Shown: in pieces, positions 34,192-45,925 of the stretch
How the letters are laid out: each line of letters begins with the position of its first letter
How positions within the stretch are numbered: position 1 is the stretch's first letter
NCBI GenBank assembly: GCA_015680685.1
Contig: MNCI01006638.1
Span: 6,246 to 70,245 of the forward strand
Length of the DNA: 64,000 nucleotides
Direction of reading: 5' to 3'
Origin: Gnetum montanum
Lineage: Eukaryota; Streptophyta; Gnetopsida; Gnetales; Gnetaceae
Translations under genes and position numbers: made by a program
Notes under the pieces: model-generated
Seen by the model: only the letters and a program-made list of their open reading frames with translations
What the model was told of the DNA's origin: nothing
The model's database searches: none

Positions 34192-36155
34192 TACCCCCAT
34201 GAATGAATGAAAACTCATCCTTGATTTTCTTACAAAATATTGGGAAGGTATGGGATTATTGACTAAATGACCATTGATGGTGGAATGGGGTGATAGACTC
34301 CACGTACCTGGTGAACGAATCAATAATACAATACATGACAACATTAGTGTTTATGACCACCAAGTTGAACACTGTACATAAATGACATCCAGCCTTTATT
34401 TGGCAGCTAGCAGAGAAGAAGAGAGAAAAAAAATAAGGCATGTTGCTGCCGATGCTAAGATTGCACCTTCCATTGTTTATCCATAGCCACGCCATCAATC
34501 TTGCCCCTTTCATAAACACTCCAGTTCTGGTCCATCCTAAGTGTTTCCTCCAAGCGCAATCCATTGTTTTATGATTGCCATCTACACACACAACATAGTC
34601 ACAAATAAGCAAGGGTAGATAAATCACAATGTAGTTGATACCTTGCCTCGATGTAAAGTGCATTGGCTAAGTTGTGGTTATGGCAGATACTGATTCTAGA
34701 GATTTAACATTGGTGACTACCTAAGGTGTAGGGGTTAGGAAAAATCAAAAAAATTGCGCCAAGGCCCCCATGACTAAGAGTGAACCTTCAGTAGCGATAG
34801 GATGGAAAAGGATAAGGAATAAGAAAGATGGAGAAAAAGAAACAGTGACAACACCAATAAAATGGATTTCATGGATGGGGATGAAACAAAAATATTTTGA
34901 TTCCAAGAAACATTTAAAGAAAAGAATTTCACAAATGCACCAAAAAGGAATGCCAGTGGGTCCTTCCCAAAGTAGGCTCATGCCCATGATGCCTTTATAG
35001 ACCCACAAACCAAAGTGTCCGTAGGCTCTAGGAATGTCATTTGGAAGCAAGAGTTAAAAACTAACCCAAAATAATTAACCAAGGAAAAACAATGCATCAA
35101 CCAAGATATAGACTANTAATTAACCAAGGAAAAACAATGCATCAACCAAGATATAGACTAATGATAAAACTAGCAGTGAGATGAAAAATGGAAAAGAAAG
35201 GTGGAGAGGAGAGAATGGAATGGGAACCCAAGAACAAGGTTGTGTAAAGTCCCTTGTGTGTGTTTTATGGGTAATGTAACCAAGTAGAACTCATTCCAAA
35301 TCTAGGCTCAACAAATCACATTCAGTGACCTTGCATCGACATATTTGACAAACCTATCCACTTGAAGCAACAAGAATGCCTCTACAAAAAGTCACCACCA
35401 TTCTGAGAAGGGTGAGATGGGGAATCAGGAAGCAAAAAAAGGCCTTAGTTAGAGGGAACCTTCAGGCATGGGTAACATGTATTTTTAGTGTCATAACCAG
35501 TGCATGTAGCCCAAGGTCATTATTGTGTCTAAGGGGTGTGCTTTAAATTTTCACTTTTTTCTTTTCTCTTTTTTTTTTTGTTTTGCCTGAGAACCACATC
35601 ATGCAAAGACTTATTTTTATGTACTCAACTTCTGAAGATTTGATGAATGGTCAGAATGGAAGAAAACCCAAGGAAAAAGCATCCAAGCACTCAAGAGAAT
35701 AGCCATCATAACTACATTGAATCTCCTTAAAGTCACACCCTTTTCATCCTTTGAGTTTTTCCTTATTTTGAGAAATACCCAGCCACCAATTCATTAACAA
35801 TTTTATTAGAGAAAGGGATTGTATAGTTCCAAGCCAAGGAAGACCATAGGATTTTATGGATGCATGAATGACGTGGACTCATTGCCCGTTTAATCAAAAG
35901 AACCATACCTTAATATCAACATCATATTTCAAAGGTAAAACCCAAAAATTAGCAATCAATATGGTATTAACCATGCCACCATCATGAACACTTATTGGAT
36001 GACTAACAAAATAAAGTAATCACACAAAGAAATGGTAAAAATATGAATGATGGTGTAAAAAAAAACAAGAAAGATTAAAGTAATGTGCAAAACAAAAATA
36101 TGTAAAACAAAAATGTGTGAAAAAAAATTTAGAAAGAACTGAGGGCCTTCAATGG
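34192..36155 (-). mobile_element. 3' non-coding tail of the Athila-like element
   Basis: It begins (minus) after integrase, includes the blocks shared with 1-1009, and ends in the purine tract at 34192-34200. A second purine-tract-like box, 'agtcatggggg', lies at about 34764-34775. The 135-codon minus ORF (34256-34663) has no recognisable domain. A 44-bp direct repeat around the single N at 35116 is an unmerged contig overlap. Confidence 0.7.
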
Positions 36156-37440
36156 TTAGCAGAGATGGCCTTCTCCCCCATGGCTGAGTTGGAAGGAGGA
36201 GATCCGAAATAATGAGTAAGGCTGCCCACCTACAGATGTAGCATGTGTTCTGGCTATCCTAAACTCATGGAAAGGTTTTTTTTGTTGCATGTTGACTAAC
36301 AGTATCTTATCTAGGCTCTCAGGTTTATATATGGTCATGGCCCTTGAAGGAGAAATTGCATAGATGATGTAAGGTGCTTCCCATAGTGTTTGAAGTTTGG
36401 TACATTGTGACACATGTGTGGGGTTCTAATAGAGAACCTTATCTCCTAGCTAATACTCAACTTTCCTAATTTTTAGGTCATGATGTTGTTTATTAAATGC
36501 CTTGTGCAATTTATTAGATGATAGGGGAGCTAGTCAGTTCTCATCTAGCAAGTTAAGAGTCATCAACCTTTGTTTTTGTGAGGTCACATGCCGTGGATAG
36601 TGTATAGAGCTCAGTTTGGATAGGGAGCATTGGAATTTTTCCATACACTAACTCATAGGGAGAGTAGCCTATAGGGAGTTTCCATGTGGGGCGGTATGCC
36701 AAAGAGCATCGTTTAGTTTAGTGCTCCTATCTTGCCTATACTTGCTAATGGTTTTGGTCAGTATCTTAGTAATCTACCTATTGGTGACCTCAGCTTGACC
36801 ATTCTCTTGGGGGTGGTATGGTGTAGTTAATTTATGCTCAACCCCTAAGAATTGCATTAACTTTCAAAAATTTGCACCTATGAAGTGTGTACCATTGTCT
36901 GAAATAAGTACATGTGACACACCAAACCTATTGATGACTTGTTATTGAACAAATTATACAGTTGTAGATGATGTGAAATCTTTAATAGTAGCTGCTTCAG
37001 TCCATTTTTTTAAGTAGTCTACAACAACTATGATGTAAGATTTTCCATTGGACATTGGTGTAATGGGCCCTATGAAATCAATTCTCCAAATGTTGAAGGG
37101 TTCTAACTGTTGAATCCATTGTTGCAAATCCTCCATTATAGTAGTCATTCTCCCATCACGTTGACAATGCTCATAAGATTGGATGAATTAATGGATGTCC
37201 CAGAACAAGGTAGGCCAATAATACCTTGCAAGCAAGATCTTGATGGTTGTTCATCTCCCAACATAATGACCCCCACAAGGGCCCTCATGAGCATCTTGGA
37301 GAACTCTCAGTTGATCTCTATCAGGAACATACTATCGAACCAATCCATCGAGACATACTTCGTAAATTTTTCCATTGATCTCCATAAAGTACTTGGCTCT
37401 CTAAGAAAACTGTTTTTTCTTCTTAAGGTCTAGTTCTTAT
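36156..37440 (-). pseudogene. Athila-like integrase
   Basis: On the minus strand 'FNIWRIDFIGPITPMSNGKS' (37090-37035) gives the first catalytic Asp, 'VSHVLISDNGTHFIGANF' (about 36915-36860) the second, and 'PYHPQENGQAEVTNR' (about 36820) the Glu. The C-terminal part ends 'KPFHEFRIARTHATSVGGQP'. Frames change between these pieces. The N-terminal zinc domain is weakly visible between 37440 and 37150. Confidence 0.9.
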
Positions 37441-37599
37441 GGTGTTTGTTGGGTAAGGAGATAGGTAAGAATGCTACTGTACCAATTTTTCTCCATGGGT
37501 GATTAGTTATTCACTACACCAGCAAAGAGGAATTCATCAAGGAAATGATTAGAAATTGGATACTCATCCTCTTTGTTGTCCCAGTGCAATCGAGATAAA

Positions 37600-37940
37600 T
37601 GATTGGCAACTAGATTCTCGATGCCTTTGCGATCGATCATTATTAAATTTAACTCTTGTAGGATTACAAACCATCATATAATATAGGGGCTTACCATTGG
37701 CTTATTCATGAGGAATAGGATTGCACTATGATCTGTGTGTACGAATACTTTGTATCCTAATACATAGTGTCTAAACGTTTTTAGTGTAAACACTATAGTC
37801 ATTAATTCTTTTTCTGTAGTAGTGTAGCTAAGTTGTGCACAAGTGATACTTTTACTTGCACAGTGGATGTAATAAGTATGTTTTTGGTCATTCTGCATAA
37901 GTATGGCTCCTAAGGCATAGTTGGATGCATCAGTCATGAC
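37600..37940 (-). pseudogene. Athila-like RNase H
   Basis: An 87-codon frame starts 'MTDASNYALGAILMQ', continues 'SYTTTEKELMTIVFTLKTFR' and 'VFVHTDHSAILFLMNK'. The D, E and D catalytic positions are all present. Confidence 0.92.
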
Positions 37941-38179
37941 ATGAAATGGTTTGGACTAGTTAGGAGCTTGTAGAATGGGTGTTTCTACCAGCTTCTATTT
38001 GAAATTTTGGAAAGCTAGTTCACATTCCTTGGTCCACTTGAAGGGTACGTCCTTTTTTGTTAACTCTACCAATGGTTTGGCAATCTTTGAAAAGTTCTTT
38101 ATGAATCTCCTATAGTAGCTAGTGTGTCCAAGGAATGATCGAATGTCTTTGACAGTTTCTAGTTGATGGGTAATTCCTT

Positions 38180-39045
38180 GGATGAACTTGATTTTCTCAG
38201 GGTCTACTCTATCCTTGTATGTGAGATTTTATGCCCAAGTACTACACCTTCTTGGATCATCAAATGGCTCTTTTTATAGTTGAGCCTCAAATTAGTTTCT
38301 ATACATCTTTTCATCACTTGCTCCAACTGGTCCAAGGCTTGATCAAAGTTTTCTTCATAAGTGGAAAATTCATCCATAAAGACTTCCATACCATTTCCTA
38401 TCTGCTACTGGAATATTCTTAGAACTAAGCGTTGAAACATTGTAGGGGCATTGCACATGCCAAATGGCATTTGTTTGTATGCAAACATTCCCCAAGGACT
38501 AGTGAATGTAGTTTTGGCTTGGTCTTCTGGGGCTATTTATATTTAGTTGTATCTTCTATAGCCATCCAGAAAACTATAATAGCAATGCCCTACAATTGTG
38601 TCTAAGACTTGGTCAAAAAATGGAAATAGAAAGTAATCCTTAAATGTTTCCATGTTTAGTAGCCTAAAATCTATGCACACCCTCCATTTGCCTTCCTTTT
38701 AAGGCACAATTACTAAGGGGATAACCCATTCGCTATCAACAATGGGGTATATGAACCCAACCTTTAGAAGCTATTCAATTTCTTCCTTTACTACTTGCTA
38801 AAACTTTGGGTTCAATCGTCTCTGTGGTTGTTTTTAAGGCTTCATGGAGGAGTTAGTGTAAATCCTATGCTGGCATATCCTACGATATATTCTAGTTAAT
38901 TTTGGATATGACCAGGTGAAGGATTTTGACCACTTGTTTATTACCTTTAGCAGACTCTCTTTTTGTTGCAGAGCAAGTTTTACGTTGATGATTACTAGTT
39001 TTCCATTCTTAAGAAACATGTACTCCATATCGGTGGGCAATCATT
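38180..39045 (-). pseudogene. Athila-like reverse transcriptase with altered catalytic box
   Basis: The clearest part is 38389-38204 ('VFMDEFSTYEENFDQAL', 'CIETNLRLNYKKSHLMI', 'EGVVLGHKIS'). The catalytic box reads Phe-Met-Asp-Glu; the second Asp normally seen is replaced by Glu (codon 38371-38369), which should abolish activity. Upstream pieces reach to about 39040 ('LQRIYTN...' in another frame). Stops in between. Confidence 0.9.
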
Positions 39046-39259
39046 TTAGCTCTAGGGGCTCCTATTTTAATTTCTTGGGAACTTCCAACTTCCCCGAGTT
39101 GATGTTTTCGAGGTTATGACTTGGAAGTTGGCAGTGGACTTTCTCTAATGCATCTATGCTATCTATGTAAGCGCAAGTCAAACCCTCAATTAGTTCCATG
39201 GATATAAGTGAGTTACTTTCTTGATTAGCTATTAGCCACTGGGTGTCTTCTTCTCATGT

Positions 39260-39990
39260 GGCTGCTACATACAGGAACCTTTGTATAGTGATCACTTATG
39301 CACACTGATTGCATGCAGACAATGTTAAACTTTGCACAACCCATGAGCTCTGCACACAATTACACCTTGTATCACTATATGCGATGCATGGAACTTTCTT
39401 CTTTTCGATCTTTTTGAAAGTATTTTCCTTAGATATTTCTAAGGAAAGATCAAAGATTCCTAAGCATGCATCAATAGTTCTTAGCCATGTCCTTCCCATT
39501 ATGATTGGGAAATCCCCCTTAGTGTTGTTCACTTGAATCACTAGGAAGTCAGGTGGCTATGGCCATCCACAAATAGTGGTAAGAATGTCCTCCACTGATC
39601 CCAAGGGAATAGTAATGGACATGTTGTCCAACTCTAAATGGATGTTGCTCTTTTTTTATGGAGGCAGGTTCCAGGCCTTGTACATTTCTTGGGATATTAG
39701 GTTGACACTAGAACCTGAATCCAAAAGAGCTTTGCATGGCTCATTCCTAGTGATTTGTAGATATATTAGGGGACTCCCAAGATCAAAGACTTTCTTGGGA
39801 AGGTGGCCAACTTTGATCCAATTAGTAACGGCATGTGTTAACATGATCGTATGCGTTGAATGCAGTGTTAGGCTTGAAGGGGGCTCTGAAGCTTTATTTG
39901 ATATGGAGACATCCAAAGACTCAGCCACTTGTGGTTGTAAAGGCTTAGTTGGACTATTGGATCTGAAGAAAGGTCTTTTCTTCATACGGT
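39260..39990 (-). pseudogene. Athila-like protease
   Basis: Minus frame 39985-39656 contains 'THAVTNWIKVGHLPKKV' and 'CKALLDSGSSVNLISQEM' with an intact Asp-Ser-Gly. A frame change leads to 39541-39296 ('DFPIIMGRTWLRTIDACLG', 'VPCIAYSDTRCN'). The match to the nested element's protease extends over its whole length. Confidence 0.9.
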
Positions 39991-40479
39991 TTTCAAAACC
40001 AAAAGTAGGTTAAAGATTAACAACCCTTGCGACATTGCGTTGCTGTGGCTAAGTAGGGAGTTCACCTTGCATTGCTAGAGTAGGTGGTAATGGAGCTATT
40101 GGTGGGAGATATGTAGCTGGATTTGAAGGATGGTACACTTGTGGAATATCACCCCTAGGAGAGGGATTCCTAAGTACTCACGGGATTGGTAGTGATATTG
40201 AGGAGTAACATGATCAACAGAGTCACGTGGAGAGATTGGATGTTACACACAATATCGATATAGGTCAAGTTACTGGTAAGGATATTGTTGCCTTGGTAGT
40301 GGCATTCCCCATGATTGTGGGTCCTACCACTGTTGATGTTGCTCAATTGGTTGTTGTGGAGTACCACTTGGATAATACATTAAAGGTTGGTGGAACTACC
40401 TTGGGTTACCCTGGGGATAAGGTAACCATCAGGATGTTTTCCGTTTCTTTAATCGTGGATTAAGTGCATATACCCCAGA

Positions 40480-42060
40480 CTCCGGTAGATGTGAGATCAT
40501 AGAGAAGCATCCCTTAGGATGGTCATATTGACATATCTCGCATCCACTATCATCGTCTATATCTAAGTCCACAACCTCTTCAATAATGGCAACTTTTCCC
40601 TTACCCTTGTTACGTGCATTTTCTACTTTTCTCTTTTTTCTTTTGTCGCAATCACTACCTCACTCTCTAGACTTCTCTACTATTTTAAGAATAGTTTGAA
40701 ACCTACTATTCAAGGAGTCCCACATTTGTTCTACCTTTGCTAATACTTTTGATGTTAACTTTTGGATAGGTAAGGTTTTCCTATTCACCATCTCTTCGAG
40801 TGGTGACTCTTCCTCATCGTCACAAAATCTTACTTCCTTCTTCCAAAGGGAAGGATCTTGGTTATATTATTTTGCACTCTCTCTCTCTTTCGTAGCTCAC
40901 CTTCTTCCTTAGCAACTTGCTCTAGTAGTCTGTGAATTTGATGGAACCTAAGCTTGGATAACCTTTCTTGGACATAAGTCCCAAGGGTTCTTTTCGTTTC
41001 ATGCCTAAGCCCATCTATGAGATGGTGTAGTTGATCCCGCTGTGAATAACCATGGCTACGACAATGATGTAATAGTGCATAATAGTGGCCCATGGCAGCA
41101 TTCAAGGGTTCATGACTTCCTTGTTTTCATCCTTATATTTTCTTTCACAGGTTAGACACCTAGGAGTACATTTGGTACTTATCATTGAATAATTCTAACA
41201 TAGTACTCCACCTATGAATGGATTCTAGTTCTAAGGACCGGTACAAGCTTTTAGCTTCTTTTATTAGTGTTTGTGGAACAACTTAACTTTTTTCCACTCG
41301 TTCTCTATGTTTTGCAAGGCACACACATCATGAAATGCTTGTAAATAATTTTAAGGATTAGCATTATATCCCTCTTCAAATCATGGGATGTTATTCATAT
41401 CTAACCTCTTGATCCTACTATCGCTTTGGTGCCTTGTTGGAACTCTCACAGCCTCAGTTATATTTAGCATGCTTCAAGTAGCGAGTAGGGGTTCATCATG
41501 ATCATTGCGTTCGTGGCGTCTATGATGATCGTTATGTGGGTGACTACCCGAGGTAGGTTCATCACCCTTAATTTTTCTTAAAATGTGGGGGGCATCCTTG
41601 GATCATTTTCCCTTCAAAAACTTATGGTGTCTCTCCTGTTGCAAATCCCTTTGACATTGCGCCTCTGTGGGATGATAGTCTCTCGAATCATAGTCTTGTG
41701 CAATGTATTCTATGTGTAAGTGTTGCATGCCTATTCATGTGAGAGCATGAAGAAGCATGCTTGGGACTAAACGATCAGGAAGTAACACTATGTTATCTTC
41801 CAAGTCACACCAACACAGTTGTTCATCTTGATGGAGAATAAACGTGAAGTCGAGTACATATTCATCAAGATGAATATATACCACATGAAACTATTGAGGG
41901 ATTGGCGGATCAATGTCATGTGTATTATGCCACCGATTGCTTCTTGTGTTAGTCCTAGGCAATGAAGTGCTTTTGTGCAAAGAAGAAGACATTTTATCTT
42001 GTTCAGTGTGCAATGTACTATTATATTTTCCTTAACCAACCCTAAGGGTTTTTTCCAACG
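40480..42060 (-). pseudogene. gag: Athila-like gag
   Basis: The best-kept piece (41105-40830) reads 'YYALLHHCRSHGYSQRDQLH' and 'LLEQVAKEEGELRKRE'. The C-terminal cluster 'CEICQYDHPKGC' lies at 40542-40507 (CX2CX3HX3C). The start homologous to that of the nested element (about 42050) has lost its ATG. 40000-40480 is a Pro/Gln-rich linker to the protease. Confidence 0.85.
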
Positions 42061-42105
42061 ATGTGAATGATTTCCTAAGTTCTACTTAGCACACAAACAA
42101 CAAAG

Positions 42106-42123
42106 TCCCCGACAACGATGTCA
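42106..42123 (-). promoter_or_regulatory. Primer binding site, tRNA-Asp type
   Basis: On the minus strand 'tgacatcgttgtcgggga' matches the tRNA-Asp complement at 14 of 18 positions; all four differences are transitions. It follows the 5' LTR by one base. Confidence 0.88.
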
Positions 42124-42124
42124 A

Positions 42125-42941
42125 TGATGAGTAGTGAGGTACCCTTACGCTCAACCATACGAATACGAGCATTTCACACATGATTTGATTGAATTCCAAG
42201 AACTAAGTGCCTATGCGTCCTTGTGGAACAATAACAGGTTGGTTAATCTTTGTCTTCCCAAACTTACTTGTAGGTCACAGTTGTATGGTTAAGTAAGCCT
42301 AAGGCATATGATTTTTATAACTTTTCTATGTTTTATATCCTATGCTAATAAGGAGAGGGAGAGAGATAACTAAGTAACTAATCTAATTAACTACTCATTA
42401 ACTAAGTTCTAATTACTCCTAACACTAGTATCCGTTCTCACTTGCTATACACATCCTGAACCAGTGCAATGCTGCTAGGATTACCAAACACTAATCTTTA
42501 TTGGGTTACCAAGCACTACACACATGCTCAAAGCAATTGTACTGAGTGTATTTAACTAAGAGAGTTGTAGAGTGAGAGAAATCATTAAACTATGAAAGCA
42601 TTAAATAATAATTAACGCTAATTAATCTATTATGAATGCTACAAGGTTTATCATAAAGTTCATCTTTATTGCCGTACACAAAGTGTGCTCAAGTACACAA
42701 TGCTCGAATAAAGATCTGTTCGCTCTATGACTCCTATTGCGGGCATGCAGAAATAATTTTAACTCTAGGGGGGAAAATAGCAAGAGTTTGGCTAAGGGAC
42801 TAACTATGCAATGTGAAAACCAAGGATGCCACCTCTTATTTATAGGCGAGGAGATAGGCCCCGATATCGGGTATTCGACCTTGCATGGTTGGATCCGATA
42901 TCACGGATGCGATATCACGGTCCCAATATTAGGCTTCATCA
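42125..42941 (-). mobile_element. 5' LTR of the minus Athila-like element
   Basis: 817 bp. GATATC array at 42862-42930, TATA box at about 42835-42844, polyadenylation-like segment near 42665. Aligns along its length with 33360-34191. Confidence 0.93.
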
Positions 42942-44397
42942 CATGTGTTATAGATTTATCCCTATCATGCTAGTTGCCTTCAAACACCTAGACCAGACCA
43001 TTACTATATGCATTGCTTAGATATTTTAGCCCCTCTCATGTCAATTGCCATGCAAATCTATCATAGATTTGCATCACGGTGCTTTCATCATCATTTAGGG
43101 TAATAACTACTTGATGAATATTTTAAAGACTTTTTAAAAAACTCAAATTCCCACCTCATTTTCATTTCAGTTGAAGCCCAGATAAAGGCAGAAACAGACA
43201 CCAACGATAGCTGCTATGACAAAGAAAACATCAAGAATAGGGGAGGAGACTTCATGAAACGGAAGAAAATGTAAATTCACAGATCAATTAATAGAGATGC
43301 CAAGAATATGCACACAGCTATACCAGTTTGACACATGAAAGATTTGTATTATTAAAGTTATAAGGACTACATTCCTTATCACAACACACTACAGATTGTT
43401 TCTTCATTTCAAAATCTTAGATTCAGATGATGCTTAGATAGCTTGGCCAATGGCCCATTCGGAAATTGTTATGGCTAATGATTAAAAATTCATAGAAAAA
43501 ACCTTGCTTGGTACAAAAATGAGTTGGAAAAACTGGGTGACTTGGACGAATCAGCTAAAAAAACTTAATTGATATTAAACTACAAAATATAATGTTTATT
43601 ATAGTTAAATCTCTATAAAATCCTATATTTTTAAATATGTTAATGATTTCAACCTTTTTTATAGAACAGTACAAATTAAGGTTTAATCTTGAGGGAAAGT
43701 AGAGCTGCAACACTTATGGAAAATATTCACGTGAATGGTTTGGACAATTGCACAAAATTTATGCAAATGGAAACATCTCAAAAATGGAACAGATTATGAA
43801 TATGACCAAAATCAATGGAACTTAAGTGCAGGCATTTTAAACTTATGCATCAAAAGAATCTGATTCATGGAAGTGAGGAATGGAGGATTTGTGATTCTGA
43901 CAACCACATTATAAGAAGACACACCTTAACTAAACTAGGTACAACAGCCGAGTAACTCACCTCACCTCACCTACGGTTATTGAAAACCTTTTGAATGCAG
44001 GGAATCCGCACTAGTCATGATGAAGGGGAAAAGTAAAAACAGTGTCATGAGCATGTATATGGCCCTTAGCCATGTGCTGCTGGGCTTGGTTGTCTCATAA
44101 GCAGACAGATTTTTAAAAAAATGTTGAAGAAGCATCCATCCATCATCATGTTCATGACTGATGACCCATGATGGTGACCCTGTTTTGCTTTTTCTTTTTT
44201 CAGCACAGAGATGAGAAAAAGGGCAAAAAACAAGAAGGAACACTAAATAACATGCGTGAATGTGTGAGCCATGGCGGAACCTTTGACGCTCCCAAAGGCC
44301 AATCCAGCCCGAGATGCTAGGAGGCCCGATGCTGTGTCCCCCAAAAAAATTAAAGCTCACCAAACACCACCCCTCAATAATGATGCCCACGTTCAAC
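42942..44397. other. Stretch between elements, possibly old host sequence
   Basis: No retroelement domain is recognised. The stretch has some mixed-codon parts and two pyrimidine tracts ending in AG (43160-43170 and 44188-44204) that could be splice acceptors. The 152-codon minus ORF at 43977-44435 has no recognisable domain and runs into the LTR at 44398, so I do not call it a gene. About 43720-43830 has a weak resemblance to the repeat at 9420-9460. Confidence 0.35.
43171..43274 (+). CDS. Possible terminal coding exon of an unknown host gene
   Basis: After 'cattttcatttcag' (a good 3' splice site) a frame opens at 43173 and reads 33 codons ('EAQIKAETDTNDSCYDKEN...') to TAA at 43272-43274. 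The composition is hydrophilic and free of stops, unlike nearby frames. It is short, has no domain and no partner exon that I can see, so it may be chance. Confidence 0.2.
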
Positions 44398-45890
44398 CGT
44401 AACTGCCACCAACACCAGCCCACCACATTCTCCACCTTCTTGGGTTGTTACCTCCACCACCGCCATGTTCTGGACATTATGCTGCATTGAACACCGTTCG
44501 TTTCAGCTATCACCTACGTCAGTTACAAAAATGTCACCATTGACGTAACCACTGCCACCATCCATATCTGATCTTCCTGAACGATTTAAAAATTTTAGTT
44601 TCACCAACAAATGAAAAGATTTTGAAACTGAAGTAGACACCAAGATGTCACGAACAGCGAAATCAAACACAACAATGAAAAAAACAAAGAAACTAGAACG
44701 ATTTAAAAATTTTAGTTTCACCAACAAATGAAAAGATTTTGAAACTGAAGTAGACACCAAGATGTCACGAACAGCGAAATCAAACACAACAATGAAAAAA
44801 ACAAAGAAACTAGAAATAGAAAATGGATTATTTTTGTAACAACAATATAATTGCACGAGGTAATTAGAAAAAGGACCAAAAAAGTATTCAATAAAAGAAT
44901 TTTAAAGAAAGAAATTAAAGTATTTGTTAAAAGGGTTATAATTTTATTAGAATGATTGTAAAAATTTTAGTTGTGAACTGGGATAAACAAATGATTAGAA
45001 TTGAGCTCTATCCTTACTTGTTTAGATGTCTTAACAGCTTTCATCTTTTATCAAGTTCACTTATTTTAAAAAAATAAGAAAAGGCTAGTCATTGCTATTT
45101 AGGTGGCATCGATTAGAGTCCATAGTAACTAGACAACCATCGAGGAAAGTGGGCTATGCTTTTAAAGCTTTCCACAAAATTTCTGCAAAACGTGATGTGA
45201 AGAAGTATGGTTAAACTTGATGGTAAGAGTGTGGTTTGGCCCGCATACATATGTGTTTGACTTTTTGGACCTCAAATTTTGTGACAATGCGTAAAGTATA
45301 TGTTGATGGATATTTAAAGCTTATGTAATGTACACATTGTTTTACCTCTAAAATATTTTTTTAGACTTAATCTATGTTTCACTATGTAACCTCCAATGTT
45401 TCTACGAAGCACACATGTACAAGACACAAACGAATTTAACAACATTGACATTTGCTGCATTTGTTTCTATGTCTGATGTGGTTTTAACAAACTCTGAAGA
45501 ATCAATTTCAACAGCTTTTTTAAACTTTTAACTGCTATTTGTTTTTGAAATTTCAAATGCCTAGGTGGGGGCTTCAAGGATTTTTGTGAATTGTCCCAAC
45601 AAAGACATCCATCATTAACCCTATCCTTCGTGATGAAGAAAGTTTTATTTTATTTTGGAATGGGGAGGAAAAGGAGGGAGTTTTGTTTAATCGCAAATTG
45701 TAAGCTACACACTCAAAATAACAATGTATTGTCTAACTAATCTTAAATGTTTGATTTCAACTTTATCACTATTGATGAATAAATGCCTATTCGTGAAGAT
45801 AGCAGATTAATAGGACTTTTTAATTTTTATGGTATTTGAACATATTTAAACATGGACCTGTGCTTAGCATGGGCAAGGTTGATATCAACA
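44398..45890 (-). mobile_element. 3' LTR of the minus Tat-like element
   Basis: It matches 52019-53924, for example 'attctccaccttcttggg' and 'aacaacaatataattg'. It starts TGTTGATATCAACC on the minus strand and is preceded there by the purine tract 45891-45900. It contains a private 117-bp tandem duplication. Confidence 0.82.
44581..44814. repeat. Perfect 117-bp tandem duplication
   Basis: 44581-44697 is repeated without change at 44698-44814. The other LTR (52250-52345) has a single, shorter version. The repeat produces an artificial ORF with a doubled 39-residue unit. Confidence 0.9.
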
Positions 45891-45925
45891 CTTAGCCCCC
45901 AAACTTTAATTGCATGCAAGTGCAA
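45891..45925 (-). promoter_or_regulatory. Polypurine tract with conserved upstream box
   Basis: On the minus strand 'cttgcacttgcatgcaatta' leads to 'tttgggggctaag' and the LTR start at 45890. Confidence 0.75.

Larger units (their letters stand above)
33360..42941 (-). mobile_element. Full-length Athila-like Ty3/gypsy element, minus strand
   Basis: LTRs at both ends (TGATGA...TCATCA), a tRNA-Asp PBS after the 5' LTR and a 'catgggggta' purine tract before the 3' LTR. The flanks are CATGC (33355-33359) and CATGT (42942-42946), a target duplication with one C-to-T change. On the minus strand the order is gag, protease, RT, RNase H, integrase, then a 2 kb non-coding tail. No extra ORF like ORF2 of the nested element and no env-like ORF is seen. 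All genes are broken. Confidence 0.92.

Noticed and set aside
34256-34663. 135-codon minus ORF as an env-like gene
   Set aside because: No signal peptide or clear membrane segments, and the related sequence at 841-1009 has stops and no matching frame.
43977-44435. 152-codon minus ORF
   Set aside because: It runs into the LTR and has no domain; a chance open frame.
44503-44856. 117-codon minus ORF with doubled 39-residue unit as a membrane protein
   Set aside because: Caused by the tandem DNA duplication in an LTR; absent from the other LTR copy.
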